NCBI GenBank assembly: GCA_003342895.1
Contig: PTFA01000038.1
Coordinates: 1,995,935 to 2,059,934, forward strand
Direction of reading: 5' to 3'
Length of the DNA stretch: 64,000 bases
DNA from: Casuarius casuarius
Taxonomy: Eukaryota; Chordata; Aves; Casuariiformes; Casuariidae
Positions 19,241 through 31,350 of this stretch are shown in pieces; position 1 is the first letter of the stretch, and each line of letters begins with the position of its first letter. The position numbers and the translations under genes are program-made. Under the pieces are notes generated by a model. That model made no database searches and was not told the origin of the DNA. It saw nothing but the letters and a program-made list of their open reading frames with translations.

Positions 19241-20243
19241 TTGTCTGGGGAGGAGGGATTCAGAACCAGATTCAGAAACCCAAACTTTAGTATCTACCTG
19301 AAAGCCACGTGTTTCCTGGTCAGAGATTTGGCTGCCAGCATGCTGACATCTCCTGCTCCACACGGATTGCTTGCCTGTGGGTCCTGTCTCTGAACCCAGC
19401 CCCTCCTGTCCAGCCCACTTTCCCTTGGTACAACATCAGCTCATTATTTTTTACCCTACAGCCACAGTGCAGGATGGCAGGACAGCACATTACCGCCAGT
19501 GGCAGCATTTAACGTGCCTGAGGACCATCATGGATCCCCTCAATTTTATCTTGTCTGTACTAAACAGCCCCAGTTCCCTCTGTCCTTCCCAGACACTCAT
19601 GATATCAGGGATAACATGCTGTGTACAGTAGCTGGGTAGTTGTCTTGCACTACAGGATGTTCCTCCAGAGTCGTTCAAAGAAAAGTGGTTTTAATTTCTT
19701 CTTGTGTCCCTTATGTTCAGGTGCTTAAAAGTAGGTAACATTTTCTGTATGTAGGCATAAAACCCTTAACTGTCAGTGATTTTATTTATTAATTAGCATT
19801 TTGCATATTGCCATGGCAACTGGATTCAGGCTCTTTTAATCTAGATGGGAACCACAGTATTCTGTCAGCTGTAGGACAACTCCATAAAATCACTCATTTG
19901 TCTCTCATTAATGGCTTATCCAAACCCTAGTGGAGTTGATAGGAACTTTTCCTGTGACCATAGAGGGTCTCGAATCATAGTTTATCTGCATGGAAATCAC
20001 CAATTTTTTGTAATAATTAATAACTCAAGTAATTTAAAGCCCCAAGATAACCCCTCCACCTCCCACTCCCCAAAAAGGCCTGCAAAATGTAGACCACAGT
20101 GGTTGTCAGGATTTTGTAAAGTGCCCTTATCCAGACAAGCTCTGCTGCTCTTTCTAGAACAGGCGTGCACGTCACAAACATCTCACAGAAAATGACAGGA
20201 TACAGGCAAAAGGTGACCTCATAGAAAATTGGGCCAAGGCACT

Positions 20244-20292
20244 TTGGGGCCTGATCCAGCTCCCGTTTAAGTCAGCGTGAGTCTAAAGGCTA
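20244..20292. repeat. Fragment of GGGCCTGATCC-type repeat
   Basis: GGGGCCTGATCCAGCTCCCG followed by TTTAAGTCAGCGTGAGTCT matches, with substitutions, the arm GGGCCTGATCCAAAGCCCATTGAAGTCAATG of a widespread sauropsid palindromic repeat as I recall it. A short decayed copy. Confidence 0.4.
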
Positions 20293-21043
20293 TAAATAGC
20301 ACTGTGAATGTTATCCAGTACTTTACTGATAGCCAGAGCAGAGCTCAGAGCCCAAGAATTAAGACTGTGTGGAGGAGATTGACCTCTGTCCACTGCTTGA
20401 ATCTCACTGAAGTCCCCTGCAGAGAGATGAATTTCATCCTTTTGGTGGGCAAATCACTTCCTCAAAAAGTAGCTAGCCAGAGGTGAGAAGTACCTGACAT
20501 GTTGATGTCTTCCTTGGAGACTAGCCTGACAATCACATTTCCATGGAAAGATCTACAGAAATGCTGACAATCATTCAAGTTTGCCAACACAGTATTAAAC
20601 TTTTAGCTGCTACATGTGGGACACAAAATACTTCCATCAAGAGTGAATACTCTTGTCCGTTCATGTGACTCCCACAGACATTTTTAAGAGACACGCACAT
20701 CTTCAGGAGAAGGACTAGGTTAAGTATGGACAATCATGGTGCAAGTCACACTCTCTGTTTTTGTTTTTGCTTTCTCTCCTCGCTCTTTTCCAGACTGTGC
20801 ATGACAGTGTCTGATGTTCTGTAGGTGATTGCCAACATCTGGTATGGATGCCATACTGAATTATGCTAATATTTTCTTACATCTCGTAGGAGGAATGGAT
20901 GGTGTTGTGGGATCTTGCCATTTCTCATTGTTTGGTGTTGCTTGCATTTTCTATGGTTTCTGATTTGCATTTGAAAACTGATTATTTGATTAACCTCCAA
21001 TGTTCAAAGCTATTAACTTCTACCAGTATTAACAAGAATGTTT

Positions 21044-21153
21044 GGGCCAAATCCTTCTTGCTTTCTGCAGCTGTCAGGCGAATTACACAACCTTCATTCC
21101 GCTGATTTTAGATGATCTGGTGTTGCTCATGTCAGGCAAGCAGGATTTGGCCC
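21044..21153. mobile_element. 110-bp element with terminal inverted repeats (MITE-like)
   Basis: The left end reads GGGCCAAATCCTTCTTGC and the right end reads GCAAGCAGGATTTGGCCC, which are reverse complements with one mismatch over 18 bp. The centre has no coding capacity. This is the layout of a miniature inverted-repeat element. The end sequence matches a palindromic family (GGGCCAAATTCTGCTC…) that I recall as common in turtle and crocodilian DNA. Flanking target-site duplication is not obvious. Confidence 0.65.
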
Positions 21154-21159
21154 AGAAGT

Positions 21160-21280
21160 GCAGAAAGAATTCCGTGATTCAGGAAAAGACTATTGATTAC
21201 TCCATAAGGAGTAATCTACAGACCCATTGTCATTGATGGATGTTGACTTCACTCAGCTTTGGATCAGCTCCTCAGTTTTT
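21160..21280. repeat. Second decayed palindromic repeat next to the MITE-like element
   Basis: GACTATTGATTACTCCATAA with an adjacent GGAGTAATC, and later GTTGACTTCACTCAGCTTTG then GATCAGCTCC, resemble the centre and one arm of the (…TTGACTTCAATGGGCTTTGGATCAGGCC) repeat. It lies directly after the terminal-inverted-repeat element, so the two may form one compound insertion. Confidence 0.4.
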
Positions 21281-21828
21281 GCTGCATGCTGCCTGGTTTG
21301 ATGTTTGACTTGCGAGAATTAAATAAATACTTTTAATGCCCCATAAATAGTACTGTCTATTAAGCTATATTGCAGTGCTCTCACTGGCATTATTTCAAAG
21401 GAGGATTATTTATCTGGAAGATTTAACAGTGCTCTAAATTTGAATACATCTAGCATTGCTTTTGCAAAACACGGAGATTGGCTCAGAGAAATGCAGAGCA
21501 CCTGCAAGAGGTTCTGAGTGTCCTTATTTCCCCCTAGCCCTTCCAATTACCAGGTCCAGAAAGTTTAAATGAATGGTGATTTAAGCACATTACTTAGCAA
21601 TTAATTGTGCTAAGCAACCCATGGATGTCACTTAACTTTCTGGGCGTGTTTTCTTTTTAAAGTGTGAGAAAAAAATACAGTTAGTCTGTAAATATACCAC
21701 TCCCTAAACGATATTCCTGGAAAGTTGCAACAAAGCTCCGGAAGACAGAGTAAGAGTTATTTATAAGTGATCTTTAATTACAGCAGTTGGATTACTGAGG
21801 CGTTCTCTTCCTAAATTGTTCAGAACTC

Positions 21829-21851
21829 TGTGTGTGTGTGTGCGCGCGTGT

Positions 21852-21883
<32 letters not shown>

Positions 21884-21896
21884 TTATGTACATATA

Positions 21897-21931
<35 letters not shown>

Positions 21932-21932
21932 G
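21829..21932. repeat. Composite (TG)n-(AC)n-(TG)n-(TA)n microsatellite
   Basis: A run of TG (21829-21842) passes through CGCGCG into TG, then (AC)n to about 21882, a short ATTTATGTACATATA spacer, (TG)n at about 21898-21917 and (TA)n to 21931. The AC block is flanked on both sides by TG blocks, so it can pair with either, giving alternative hairpins or Z-DNA-prone sequence. Likely to be length-polymorphic. Confidence 0.95.
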
Positions 21933-24609
21933 TAAAGTAAAGCAGAAAGCCCTCTCATAAAAATAAATATATTTGATACCTGCAAGGAATGAACTTGTAA
22001 AACTAATCATATAGCATTACTATTCTATTTAAAATCCCAGTTAAGTAAATTGAGGAAAAAAAAGTTTCATGAAATGACCTTGAAATTAACAATATTTGGA
22101 CGTGATTTTGGAAACAGATAGTCTTTGCCTGTTACTAGGATTTTGCAGGTCCTACTTCCTAATATTATCCCCATTCACATTAGGACTCTCATTGTCCTTG
22201 CTCATGTGAGTAAGAGTTTGAAAGACTGTTTTTTTTAAATTTATCCTAAGGGGGAAAGGAAAACTCACGAACCTACAATGTGATATGACTTTTGGTATGT
22301 ACAGAGTATCTGGCAAACTGTGGTCTATCCTAGTGAGTGTACTTAAACGATACAAATACAGGGTCTAAGCTTATATTTATGTTACAAGAAATGGATGTTC
22401 TGCAGGGGTTTCACAGAGGTTACTAAAGTGGAAGAATCTGTGCTTTGGCTGTTTTCCTTTAAAAGACTTGATTTACAGTCACGCTTCCCAAGTTTCACCA
22501 GCTCCAGTGAAGAAACGTGTATGTTCAAAGGACAGCCAAAGACGGGTTTCATACAAAACATCTAAGAATATTACAGGAGAAAAAAATCCCATTGCATTTA
22601 TAAATAATATGCGGTTTTTTTCCTGCCCCATTATTTATTAATTTAAGATCAGTCTGTCCTAAAGGTCTTTTTACTGGATTAGAGAGAGACTCAGGGAAGT
22701 CCTTCAGAGCTGGGCTACAATTAAAACTAGTTTCACTTCAGGTCTAAAGTTCACCCAAGACCAGATTATCAGAAGAGCCATGTTCCCATCAAAATAGGCA
22801 TCAAAACAGGTAGCTACCTTTTCAGATGAACTCAACAAGTTCAAAGCAGGCCTTTATCTAGGTATGTGAACAGGAACTGGCCTCCTTTGTAAAATCTGTT
22901 TCTGGGGAGGAGCACTAATGTCATAAAAATCCATCTCTTGCCTCACATTTGTGCTACAGTATTTTTTGCTCTGTTTTTATGTAGAAGAGGAACTTGTCTA
23001 GCCTCTTCATCTTTACCAGGCCTCAGACTAGCTTTAAAGAGGCAAAGAGAGTTCAGTGGAGAAAGAGGACTATCCCCCCTGGGTGGTTCAGTACCACCTG
23101 GTTGAATGGCCACTCTATAGCCATTAATATCATTTACAGGTTAACTTAAAGGCAATGCCCTCTGTGGGAGTATTTTAGGCTGCTGGACTCAGGAACTAAT
23201 GGACCTATTGGCCATTCTAGAGCACATCCTCCTTTAAGATACTGTGATTTCCCTCGTCTTTATCAGCAGATTTTTAAGCAAGAGCAAAAACACATTTTAC
23301 CATCCTATAGCTCCTCAAATACCATTTTATATTATTTTAAATTATACAGCACTAGCTCAGCCTTTGTGGATGCCAAACTCTTGGAGTGAAATTCCAGGGA
23401 ACTAAGATCTAATGTATATGATCATATTCAGTGAGCAAATTAACACGTTTCTGAGTATTGCCCAGGAGAGTTCCTCCTGTTTTCTCTTTGGATTTTCTTT
23501 TTTTTTCCCATTTAACTCAATTTCTCTTATTGCTGCCATACTGGTGACACTGATTATCAGAAGCACTGATTACTACTTATTGGGTATTAATTAAATACAA
23601 ATAGTAAAGAAACAGCAAATTGCTACCAGTGTGCAACTGATATTAATCTCCTACTAGAGCATGCAAGTTGAGAAGGGTATTTTGGAAAAGAGCAGTTTTT
23701 GTCATATTCACATAGTGTTCAGTCAGCTCAAATAGTGCTGATCTCCAGGAATGTTTCAAAAGCAAGCAATATCTTTTGAGAAAACAGAATCATTTATTTC
23801 TATATATTTATAGGATAATAAACTGAAGTTAGTGTTATGGGGCAAAATACTAGTGGAATTACACAGAAGGGGCTAATTTGTGTGACCTAAGCCTTCTTTT
23901 TTTTGTAACAAGATGATTTATCTGCATTGGCAGCATATCATAACCTGATTAACTTTGCCCAGGTATTGCTGGATCCTCAGGTTATTTTACTCAAATAGTT
24001 TCCACTGGGTTTATTTGACTGCCCATATTATTTGGCTTATTTCTAAGCCCAAATTCCTGTTGCCCTAAGCAAATGAATAGAAGGCAGTGGTTTTAGTCAC
24101 ATGAGGACAGTGAGCAGGATTTGGTGCTGAAGTATATAAAATAATCAGACAATAAATAACACTTCCATTCCTTTTCATCTATTTATGTGAGGAATAAAGC
24201 TATCAGAATCACCTGAATGATTTAAAACTAATTCACCTTCTCAAAAGCCAATGGGATTTAGGTTTTATAGGTATATTTACTGCAGCTCCATGAAAATATA
24301 ACAGATCTTTTTGTATTTTCTTTAGCCATGATTAGTTTTGCTTCTCACTGTTACTCCATCTGATTCTTTCCCTCCATTTTTAAAGAAGTTTTTATTTAAA
24401 AGTAATAGTAAGAGTCTTTGTCCAAACAAAATTAGGCCAAGCTAAATGTTCATAGGAGCCACTTGTCTCTTGTTTCTGTTGTCGAATTACAAACGTATTA
24501 GAAACCTTTCTGATTTTACCTTCTATGCAGATTTTCCTCATGAAAAGTAGCTAACTGAAAACTTGTTTTAGCCTCTAAGTCTATAAACTCTTGGCTTTTA
24601 TTTCCCTAG

Positions 24610-24840
24610 GACTGAAGACCATTGTAGGTGCACTTATCCAGTCTGTTAAGAAACTTGCTGATGTGATGATCCTGACCGTTTTCTGCTTGAGTGTCTTTGC
24701 CCTCATAGGCCTCCAGCTCTTTATGGGCAATTTGCGACACAAGTGTGTCAGGGACTACACCCAATTTAACTTTACAAATGGCACATTTTATTTGGATGGT
24801 AGGACGTGGAACAACTCAGATGACTTTCTTAGTGATCCAG
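24610..24840 (+). CDS. SCN5A: SCN5A exon 7: S4-S5 linker, S5 and start of pore loop (residues 233-309)
   Basis: A 231-bp exon encoding [20 protein letters not shown] (S4-S5 linker), [18 protein letters not shown] (S5) and [20 protein letters not shown] onwards into the extracellular turret. Three N-glycosylation sequons are visible: N286-F-T, N289-G-T and N300-N-S. The S4-S5 linker is almost identical to the mammalian channel, while the turret after NLRHKCVR diverges as expected for this loop. The acceptor is tttccctag (24601-24609) and the donor CAG|gtaaac. Length matches human SCN5A (231 bp) as I recall. Confidence 0.98.
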
Positions 24841-24875
24841 GTAAACTCTTTCATTTACTCTGTTAAGTTTCTTGG

Positions 24876-24896
24876 GTTTGTTTGTTTGTTTGTTTT
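24876..24896. repeat. (TTTG)n microsatellite
   Basis: About five copies of the tetranucleotide TTTG directly downstream of an exon donor. Confidence 0.85.
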
Positions 24897-27800
24897 CTTG
24901 GTATTATATTGCTCAAAATTTATATGCAATTCAGTGCTGCAAATACAGCGGTATATGACTGCTTCCTTATCACTGCTTTCTTCACAGTGTTGATGTGGTT
25001 TCAGAAGATCTAAGTAACATTTTCTAATTTGTGTGGTGCCCTCATAATTCATGTTGAAAGTACATCTAAGACTTTCCTACAAATAGAATGAAGTCCTTAT
25101 CACATTATTGACAATTTTCAGTTTTAGGGTGTCTCACGACACTTTTCTTACAGCTCTCTTTCCTGAAATAAGGTGATCACATGAAAATTTCAATTCTGCA
25201 TGTGGGTCTGGTTTGCATGCTGTTTCATTAAGTCAATATATAGCTCTTACATTTTCTAGCAAAACTTTTAAATTTGAACTTAAAGTCTTAGAAAGCAAGT
25301 CAGAGCAATTTGGTATTTATTAATTTGAAAAATCCCAAGAGTATTTTTTTCATGCTATTAGGACATTAACTGATTATGTGGATTGGGCTATCCTGCAATA
25401 TTTGGTGCTCTGATGTTTATTATCAGAAGGCTTGTTTTCTAGGCCAAAGCAATTTTTAATACGCTGAAGTCTGCTATACTTTGAATTACAATGAAATAGG
25501 TTCTCTAAACTCATTTATTAACATTTAAACAAAAAGACTTTCATGTAAATAAACTTCAAAATGTAAACAAGTAGCCCAGCTATTGTCTGGGGCTTGCTCC
25601 AAAACCCTCTGAGTCACCAGGAGATCCTCACCAACTGCAACGGACATTGGCTCAAATCCTAAACAATTTAATGATGCTCTTGAGAGAAAGAAGCAGCCAG
25701 ACTGATGTACCTTGCTGGGAACTTGTGATCAGTGATGACGTCTGGTATTTTATTTATTTTGAGAAGAAAAAATGATCCACATAGTCAGATCATTACCCAG
25801 AAATTTGTTTTGAGGGAAGTCACACAGAGCCATGGGGTATATCTGCTCTGACAGTATGGATCCCTGAGTCCTCATGCTGGTATCTCTGACCGTCTGCACT
25901 ATAAAACCCAGGGCTCTGCTGAACTCCTGGCACGAGGTTACCTCCAATCCCTACTTGCTTCTCTGCTTTGTGCACCTCTTCACCGGGTCTACAGGGTCCA
26001 GGGACTGGGCAAAGGGCAGTCCTGCAATTCCCCACTCTTGATTTCTGGCCTTTCTGCTCAGTCCTGCTCTCTGCAGTCCAAGGTAGCCTTGGAAGGAGTG
26101 ATATTAGACAGGTTTCGCTTGGGATAAGAAGCTCGATATTGATGCCTTCTGATGAAGAGCTTGTGGTGTGGTTGATACGGGGTTAAGGAAGGGCAGTTCA
26201 TGAAGCTCTGGCTGGATGAGAGCCATCTTCAGGGCCAACTCTGACCATCAGGTTATGCATCTCCCCAGTGCCTCTGTATCAGAGATTCTTGCCAGCTGAA
26301 AGGGGAAAGAGTTAAGTGCTCCATGCCAGAGCTCACAAACCACATTGGACCATGCTGGCCTGTGATGCCCCAGCTGATGTGTTTTCCCACCCATGTTCCC
26401 CATGCTTCTAGTTTCAAGATGAGTGTCGATGGAGCTAGTAAAGATATCTCTGCACCTGTGGTGGATTAAAGCACTTTGTGGATCCCCCACCCACAGATAA
26501 CCGACAGCTGTTTGAGGTTCTTCTCTCCCTCTCTCACAGAGGCATTAAAAGATACAGTAGTGATGGCTGGAAGCATAAAGCCCTGAGGTAAAGTGTAAGG
26601 GATGAAATGGAGCTGTGAAGATAGTTGGCTGTCTGGGAATAGAAGTAGTGAAATGCACCACTGGGTAGTCTCTATAGGAATATCGTTAGTGTCAAGGCCA
26701 ACTGCAGCATTGCTTTAATTGGGAGGAACTGTACAGCTGCTCCAGCATCACATGAGCAAATTTATTTCTGCTGGGCAAGGTGGGATTGACTTGGGGAGGA
26801 GGAGATATTCCTGCAAAACTGTCTGGTAAATCCAATCATGGTTAATATGATCATGGAAATATACTTGTTATCACTCAAGGAGATTTATCTATTACAAGGA
26901 TAATCAATTTGGTGAGGTGATGGATTAAACTGAATTAGAGTTTCACCATGAGGTATTAATAGCAAGTAATAATAATATCGATGACTGTTTTTGTGTTTTC
27001 ATAATATCTGAAAATAAAGATGTGGTGTATTATGGCAAATAGAAGTCAATTACAGGGGGTGGGCAAGAATGATTTAAATAGTTCAAGCCCTGAGTCAGTG
27101 CAGAAGGCCACTGAAGAACAAGAGGAAAAGTAGATTTATAGGAAAAATGTACTGACATCTGAATAAGAATAATGAAGTGGTCCTAGAAAAGCTGGAGAAG
27201 GTGGCTCAGCAATTAGGCTAGGGAGAACAGTATTGAGTAGAATTTTCACTTAATGTTGACTATTGCACTAACGCAATTCAGAAATGGAGCGACTGGTTCA
27301 TTTTGTAACTAGATGGCATAGTACTTTATATTTCGTTTTGCATAAGTATTATGGTGAAATGAAGTGACTGTTTAACACAGAAGTACTGACCACAATTTAA
27401 TAACAGCCCAAATTTCAAGTGCTGGAGGGAATTAAGCAATGCGTACAGTTAAATTAAAGCATAGACAGACCAAATTAGATAAAAAGAGGAATATATTAAG
27501 AAATAGAATAGTGTCAGTGTTTATTTTGGAGAAGAACTAGAGAAGAAAACTGGCCAACATGTTGAGATTGTGGAGTTCACTTGAAGGAAGCATAGGCAAT
27601 TACAGAAGCTCCTCAGAGACTTCAGAAACAATGTGACTGAGTCACTTAGTTTGGAGCAGGAATACTAATCTAAAAAGCCAGAAAGCAAAAACTTGAAGTA
27701 CTGTCAGAGATTCATAACAATAATATAAAAAAGAAGATTCAAAATAGAGAATGTAAAGAAATACAGCGATGAAAAACACTCAGAAGAAAAATCAAAAAAA

Positions 27801-30800
27801 ATGAATTCAGTGCTTTTCATCAGGACACCAAAGTAGATAATCAAAAGGGGTTATATGCCATTTCTGTTCTTCCTGAAGAGCGAAAGTTTGCTCTGGATTC
27901 TCTGAGAGAGATTTTAATGTTTCAAAAGACAAGCAGAGAGCCTCTGAAATGTATCAGCTTCCCCTTGTGCTTTTGAACCTTTTTTGTATGAATGAAAAAA
28001 AGAAAACTGGTGGAACCCCTTAAAAGGGTAATATAGTAAGGAATCCTCTGTTATCACAGAGGAAATAGCTGAGAGACTTAGTTATGAATTGCAAAGAAAG
28101 ATAAGAACTCAGTATTCAGTTTTTCTGAGCCCCTTCTAGCTTTAGATAACTGTGTGCCACAGGCACAGGAGACGTTTTGCTTCTGTAGAAGCCTTGGGAA
28201 GCGCCCCAGCTCTGGTTTTCTCTTCCAGGGTGACATGGTATCTGGACTAAATTGTAACTCCTTAGTTTCTCTCAGCTACCCAGGGAAGGAATCTTTTCTC
28301 ATTTACCTTCCCAACTCCCTTGTTTTGATTTTATAGAAGGGAAAAAAGGTCAATTTATAAATTTTGGGGGAGTCATCAGGCTGACCCAAAATCATGCGAT
28401 AACACCTGATTTTTGGTTGACCTTTGAGGAAACATACACTATACCCTGGGGTACAGGAACTCCTCCTCTTAGCTGCCCACTCAAGACTCGCATGTGCTTT
28501 TCTGATCTACCACTGTGGTCACAGGTGCCATCTTGTATCTCTTTAACCTTTTCTCATAAGGAAATACCTATTCTATTCAGGTCCTGACCAAGCTGGAAAG
28601 GGCAGAAGTTCCTAACAGAGCTCTCCAAGTCCTGTACCCATAACTGTGGACCCTACTCTTTGTCTGGAGCACTGGCAGGCAGCTGAACCCCCTCTTTCCT
28701 TCTACTGTAGAAATGTCTGTGGAACCCATGCAGGACCTACTATGTATTTCATGTTGTCATATTGTGTTTCTTTGCACATATGTCAGATGCTCCTGGACCA
28801 GCTCATTTACTCTGATGGACTTTCTCTCCTGTTGTAGAACTGCCAGGAAGAGATCTAAGTCTCATACAAACTGAGGATTTCCCACCCATTTTACTCAACA
28901 CTGCTCACTCCTTCCGTTGTTTTAATGGCTCCTGCAGTTGGAGGAAATGCCAGGCAACTTAGTAATGCAAGAGACAAAAGCCATGTGTCTGGGTTCAGTG
29001 GGAAAAATCAGACAAAAATCTCTTCCATTTGAGTTCATGAGTTACTAAGTCATAGTATTTATATAGCATACAACAGTGACATTGAATAGTCCCGGCCTGA
29101 CTGTCAAGAAGGGGGCTTTCTCTGCGCTGCCTTTAATAGCTTAATTCGGTGACAGCAACTTCATCTAAGCAGGTGCCTCTGCTTTCTGAGTTTAGCTACT
29201 GGTCATAGCTGTCGCAGTAAGGTGGAATGCCTGCTTAGCCTCTTGTCGTCTCACAGTAGAGATGCAGGTTGAAAATCTGCCTTTTGATGGGCCAAGTCTA
29301 TTTCGGGGTGAACGAGTATTTTTCAATTCTTTCCATTAATCGAAGTGACCAGTTCTTCACAATATCTACACCAAACTCTAAGGAGAAGGCTTGTTTTGAT
29401 CATTCTTATCAGAAAAGTTATCCCACTCTGGTTTTGCCTCAAGTGAATAAAGCTTACAATTGCAAACCAGAGGGAGGTGAGGGACAGTAGTGCGAGGAAG
29501 ATTTTGGCAAAACTGATTAGTCTCCCAGCCTTCTCAGTAGGACTATTCTTTGCCTGTATGAGTGGAGTGTGGGAGGCAGGATAATTGAAGCATACAGATA
29601 GAATTAGGGTAAAAGATCTTGATGTCAAGTGCCAGTGGCATAGTCCACCCAAAGTTAAAATGGGTGCACGGCTAGCTCATCTGGGAAAAACTGGCAAGTA
29701 ACTTTTTCATAGCTGCAATAAGGGACTGCAATCAACAAATCCATGAGGGATTATTTGCAGACACTAATGATGACAAACAGAGGAAACCGAAGTTGTAGAT
29801 GCATCAGTGACCATGTATAAGAATGGAAGAAAGAAAAAAGTATCAAATAGTGATAGTTTACATTCACAGCAGTATGTGACCAAATTGTTGTGCTGTCAGC
29901 TACTTTTAGGAACTCTTCTAATAATTTAGAACTACCAGCTGACTGAAAAACTGTGAGCATAGTTCCAATACTTATAAAGATTTCTAGGAAAGCAACTGCA
30001 AATAGCATGCTTAAGAGCCTGCCTTACGAAAAGGTTGTGGTGTCTAAATTAAAGATGTATCTGATGAAATGAAGCTTTATGAATGTGTCAGTCAGAGTGG
30101 ATTGAGAGGTATATGATGTCAGACATATCACTAATTTAGAGAGAGAAAAAGATGTACCAATAGACTGAATTTAGTTGATTCACATGGCTAATGACTGTAG
30201 AATCTTTAATGTAATTTATATGTTCCATTACTAGAATGGATTATTGACTAGTGAGTAGAAATCTGTGAAGTAGAAATCTGAGTTTAAACAGTGTGTTCTT
30301 TCGTAAAGTAGGACTCAGTGTGAGTGCTGAACACTTGAGGAAAAAACTTTTAAAATATTACAAATATTACAAAATCACTTTTGAAATGCTTGTCTCAAAA
30401 CCCAGTATTTTATTTCTTAAACTATCTGTTTTTAAGTACCCTACTTAAGAAACTCTGAAAGGGTCTTGTTTTCAAACAGTGCTGTTTACACTTTTTCTCA
30501 AAATCAGGATCTTGTAAGGCAAAATTAAAAATCTGTGATTTCTTTTAGACAATCCTGTCCAGGATGTTGAAATAAAAACTGGAATATTAAGGAGTTATCA
30601 GCCTTTTACTGAGAGGAGTCAGCTGCCAGTTTTATAGCTGAAGAGCGGACTTTTGAAGGGTCTTACTTGTTTTCTTCCAGACTACTTTCTGGCATTCATT
30701 TCATGGCAGCAATTTTCCTTTTCTTCTGAAGCCAAACTGTGTAGTTACGCAAGGTCTGAAACAAAGGGTTAATAATAAAAAAAAAATGCAGATAAAGTTG

Positions 30801-31230
30801 GATGTAACATCTGCATTGCCATCTTCAGTTAGACCTGGAAGACTTATGGTTGCTTCAGGTTCTGTATTTAGAAAGGTGTATGAATGTGTTAACTTTAGGT
30901 CTAAGTCTTAGGGGTCCTAGGTCCCCTAGGTGCCCAGTCTTTGCAGCTTCCAATTACGTCCAGCAGTGCAATAGAAGCGATTTGAAGAAGGAACCTTCTG
31001 AGGTGGCCTCTGGAGTAGCCGTTTCATTTTTTACCTCTTAATCAGACTAGGCAGCCCAGGTAAATCTCTCTATGCCAGCCAAGCTGGTCTGACTGCTCAG
31101 AGCCGGTAAATCAGGAGCAGTTCCAGATCATTAGCCAACCTGAAATAATTCTAGAGTCATTTCACAGCCTCCTTTTTGATGTCCTAGATGTAGTGCGCTA
31201 CTGAAATGAATAGGCATGAATGTTGTGAGA

Positions 31231-31350
31231 CATATATAGATATGTGTATACATAAAACTATATTTTTGTGTGTGTGTATATATACATATATGTAAATATA
31301 TATGAGACATGTCATATATAAATACATATTGTGTGCATATGCATATGTAT
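31231..31350. repeat. AT-rich TA/TG alternating block
   Basis: Alternating purine-pyrimidine sequence with repeated CATATA, GTATA and GTGTGT motifs and several short palindromes such as GCATATGC. Looks like a decayed dinucleotide repeat. Confidence 0.8.

Noticed and set aside
25750..26490. GC-richer stretch with CTATAAAACC-like sequence, considered as a solo LTR
   Set aside because: No matching TG...CA ends, flanking duplication or polyadenylation signal in the right place could be seen.
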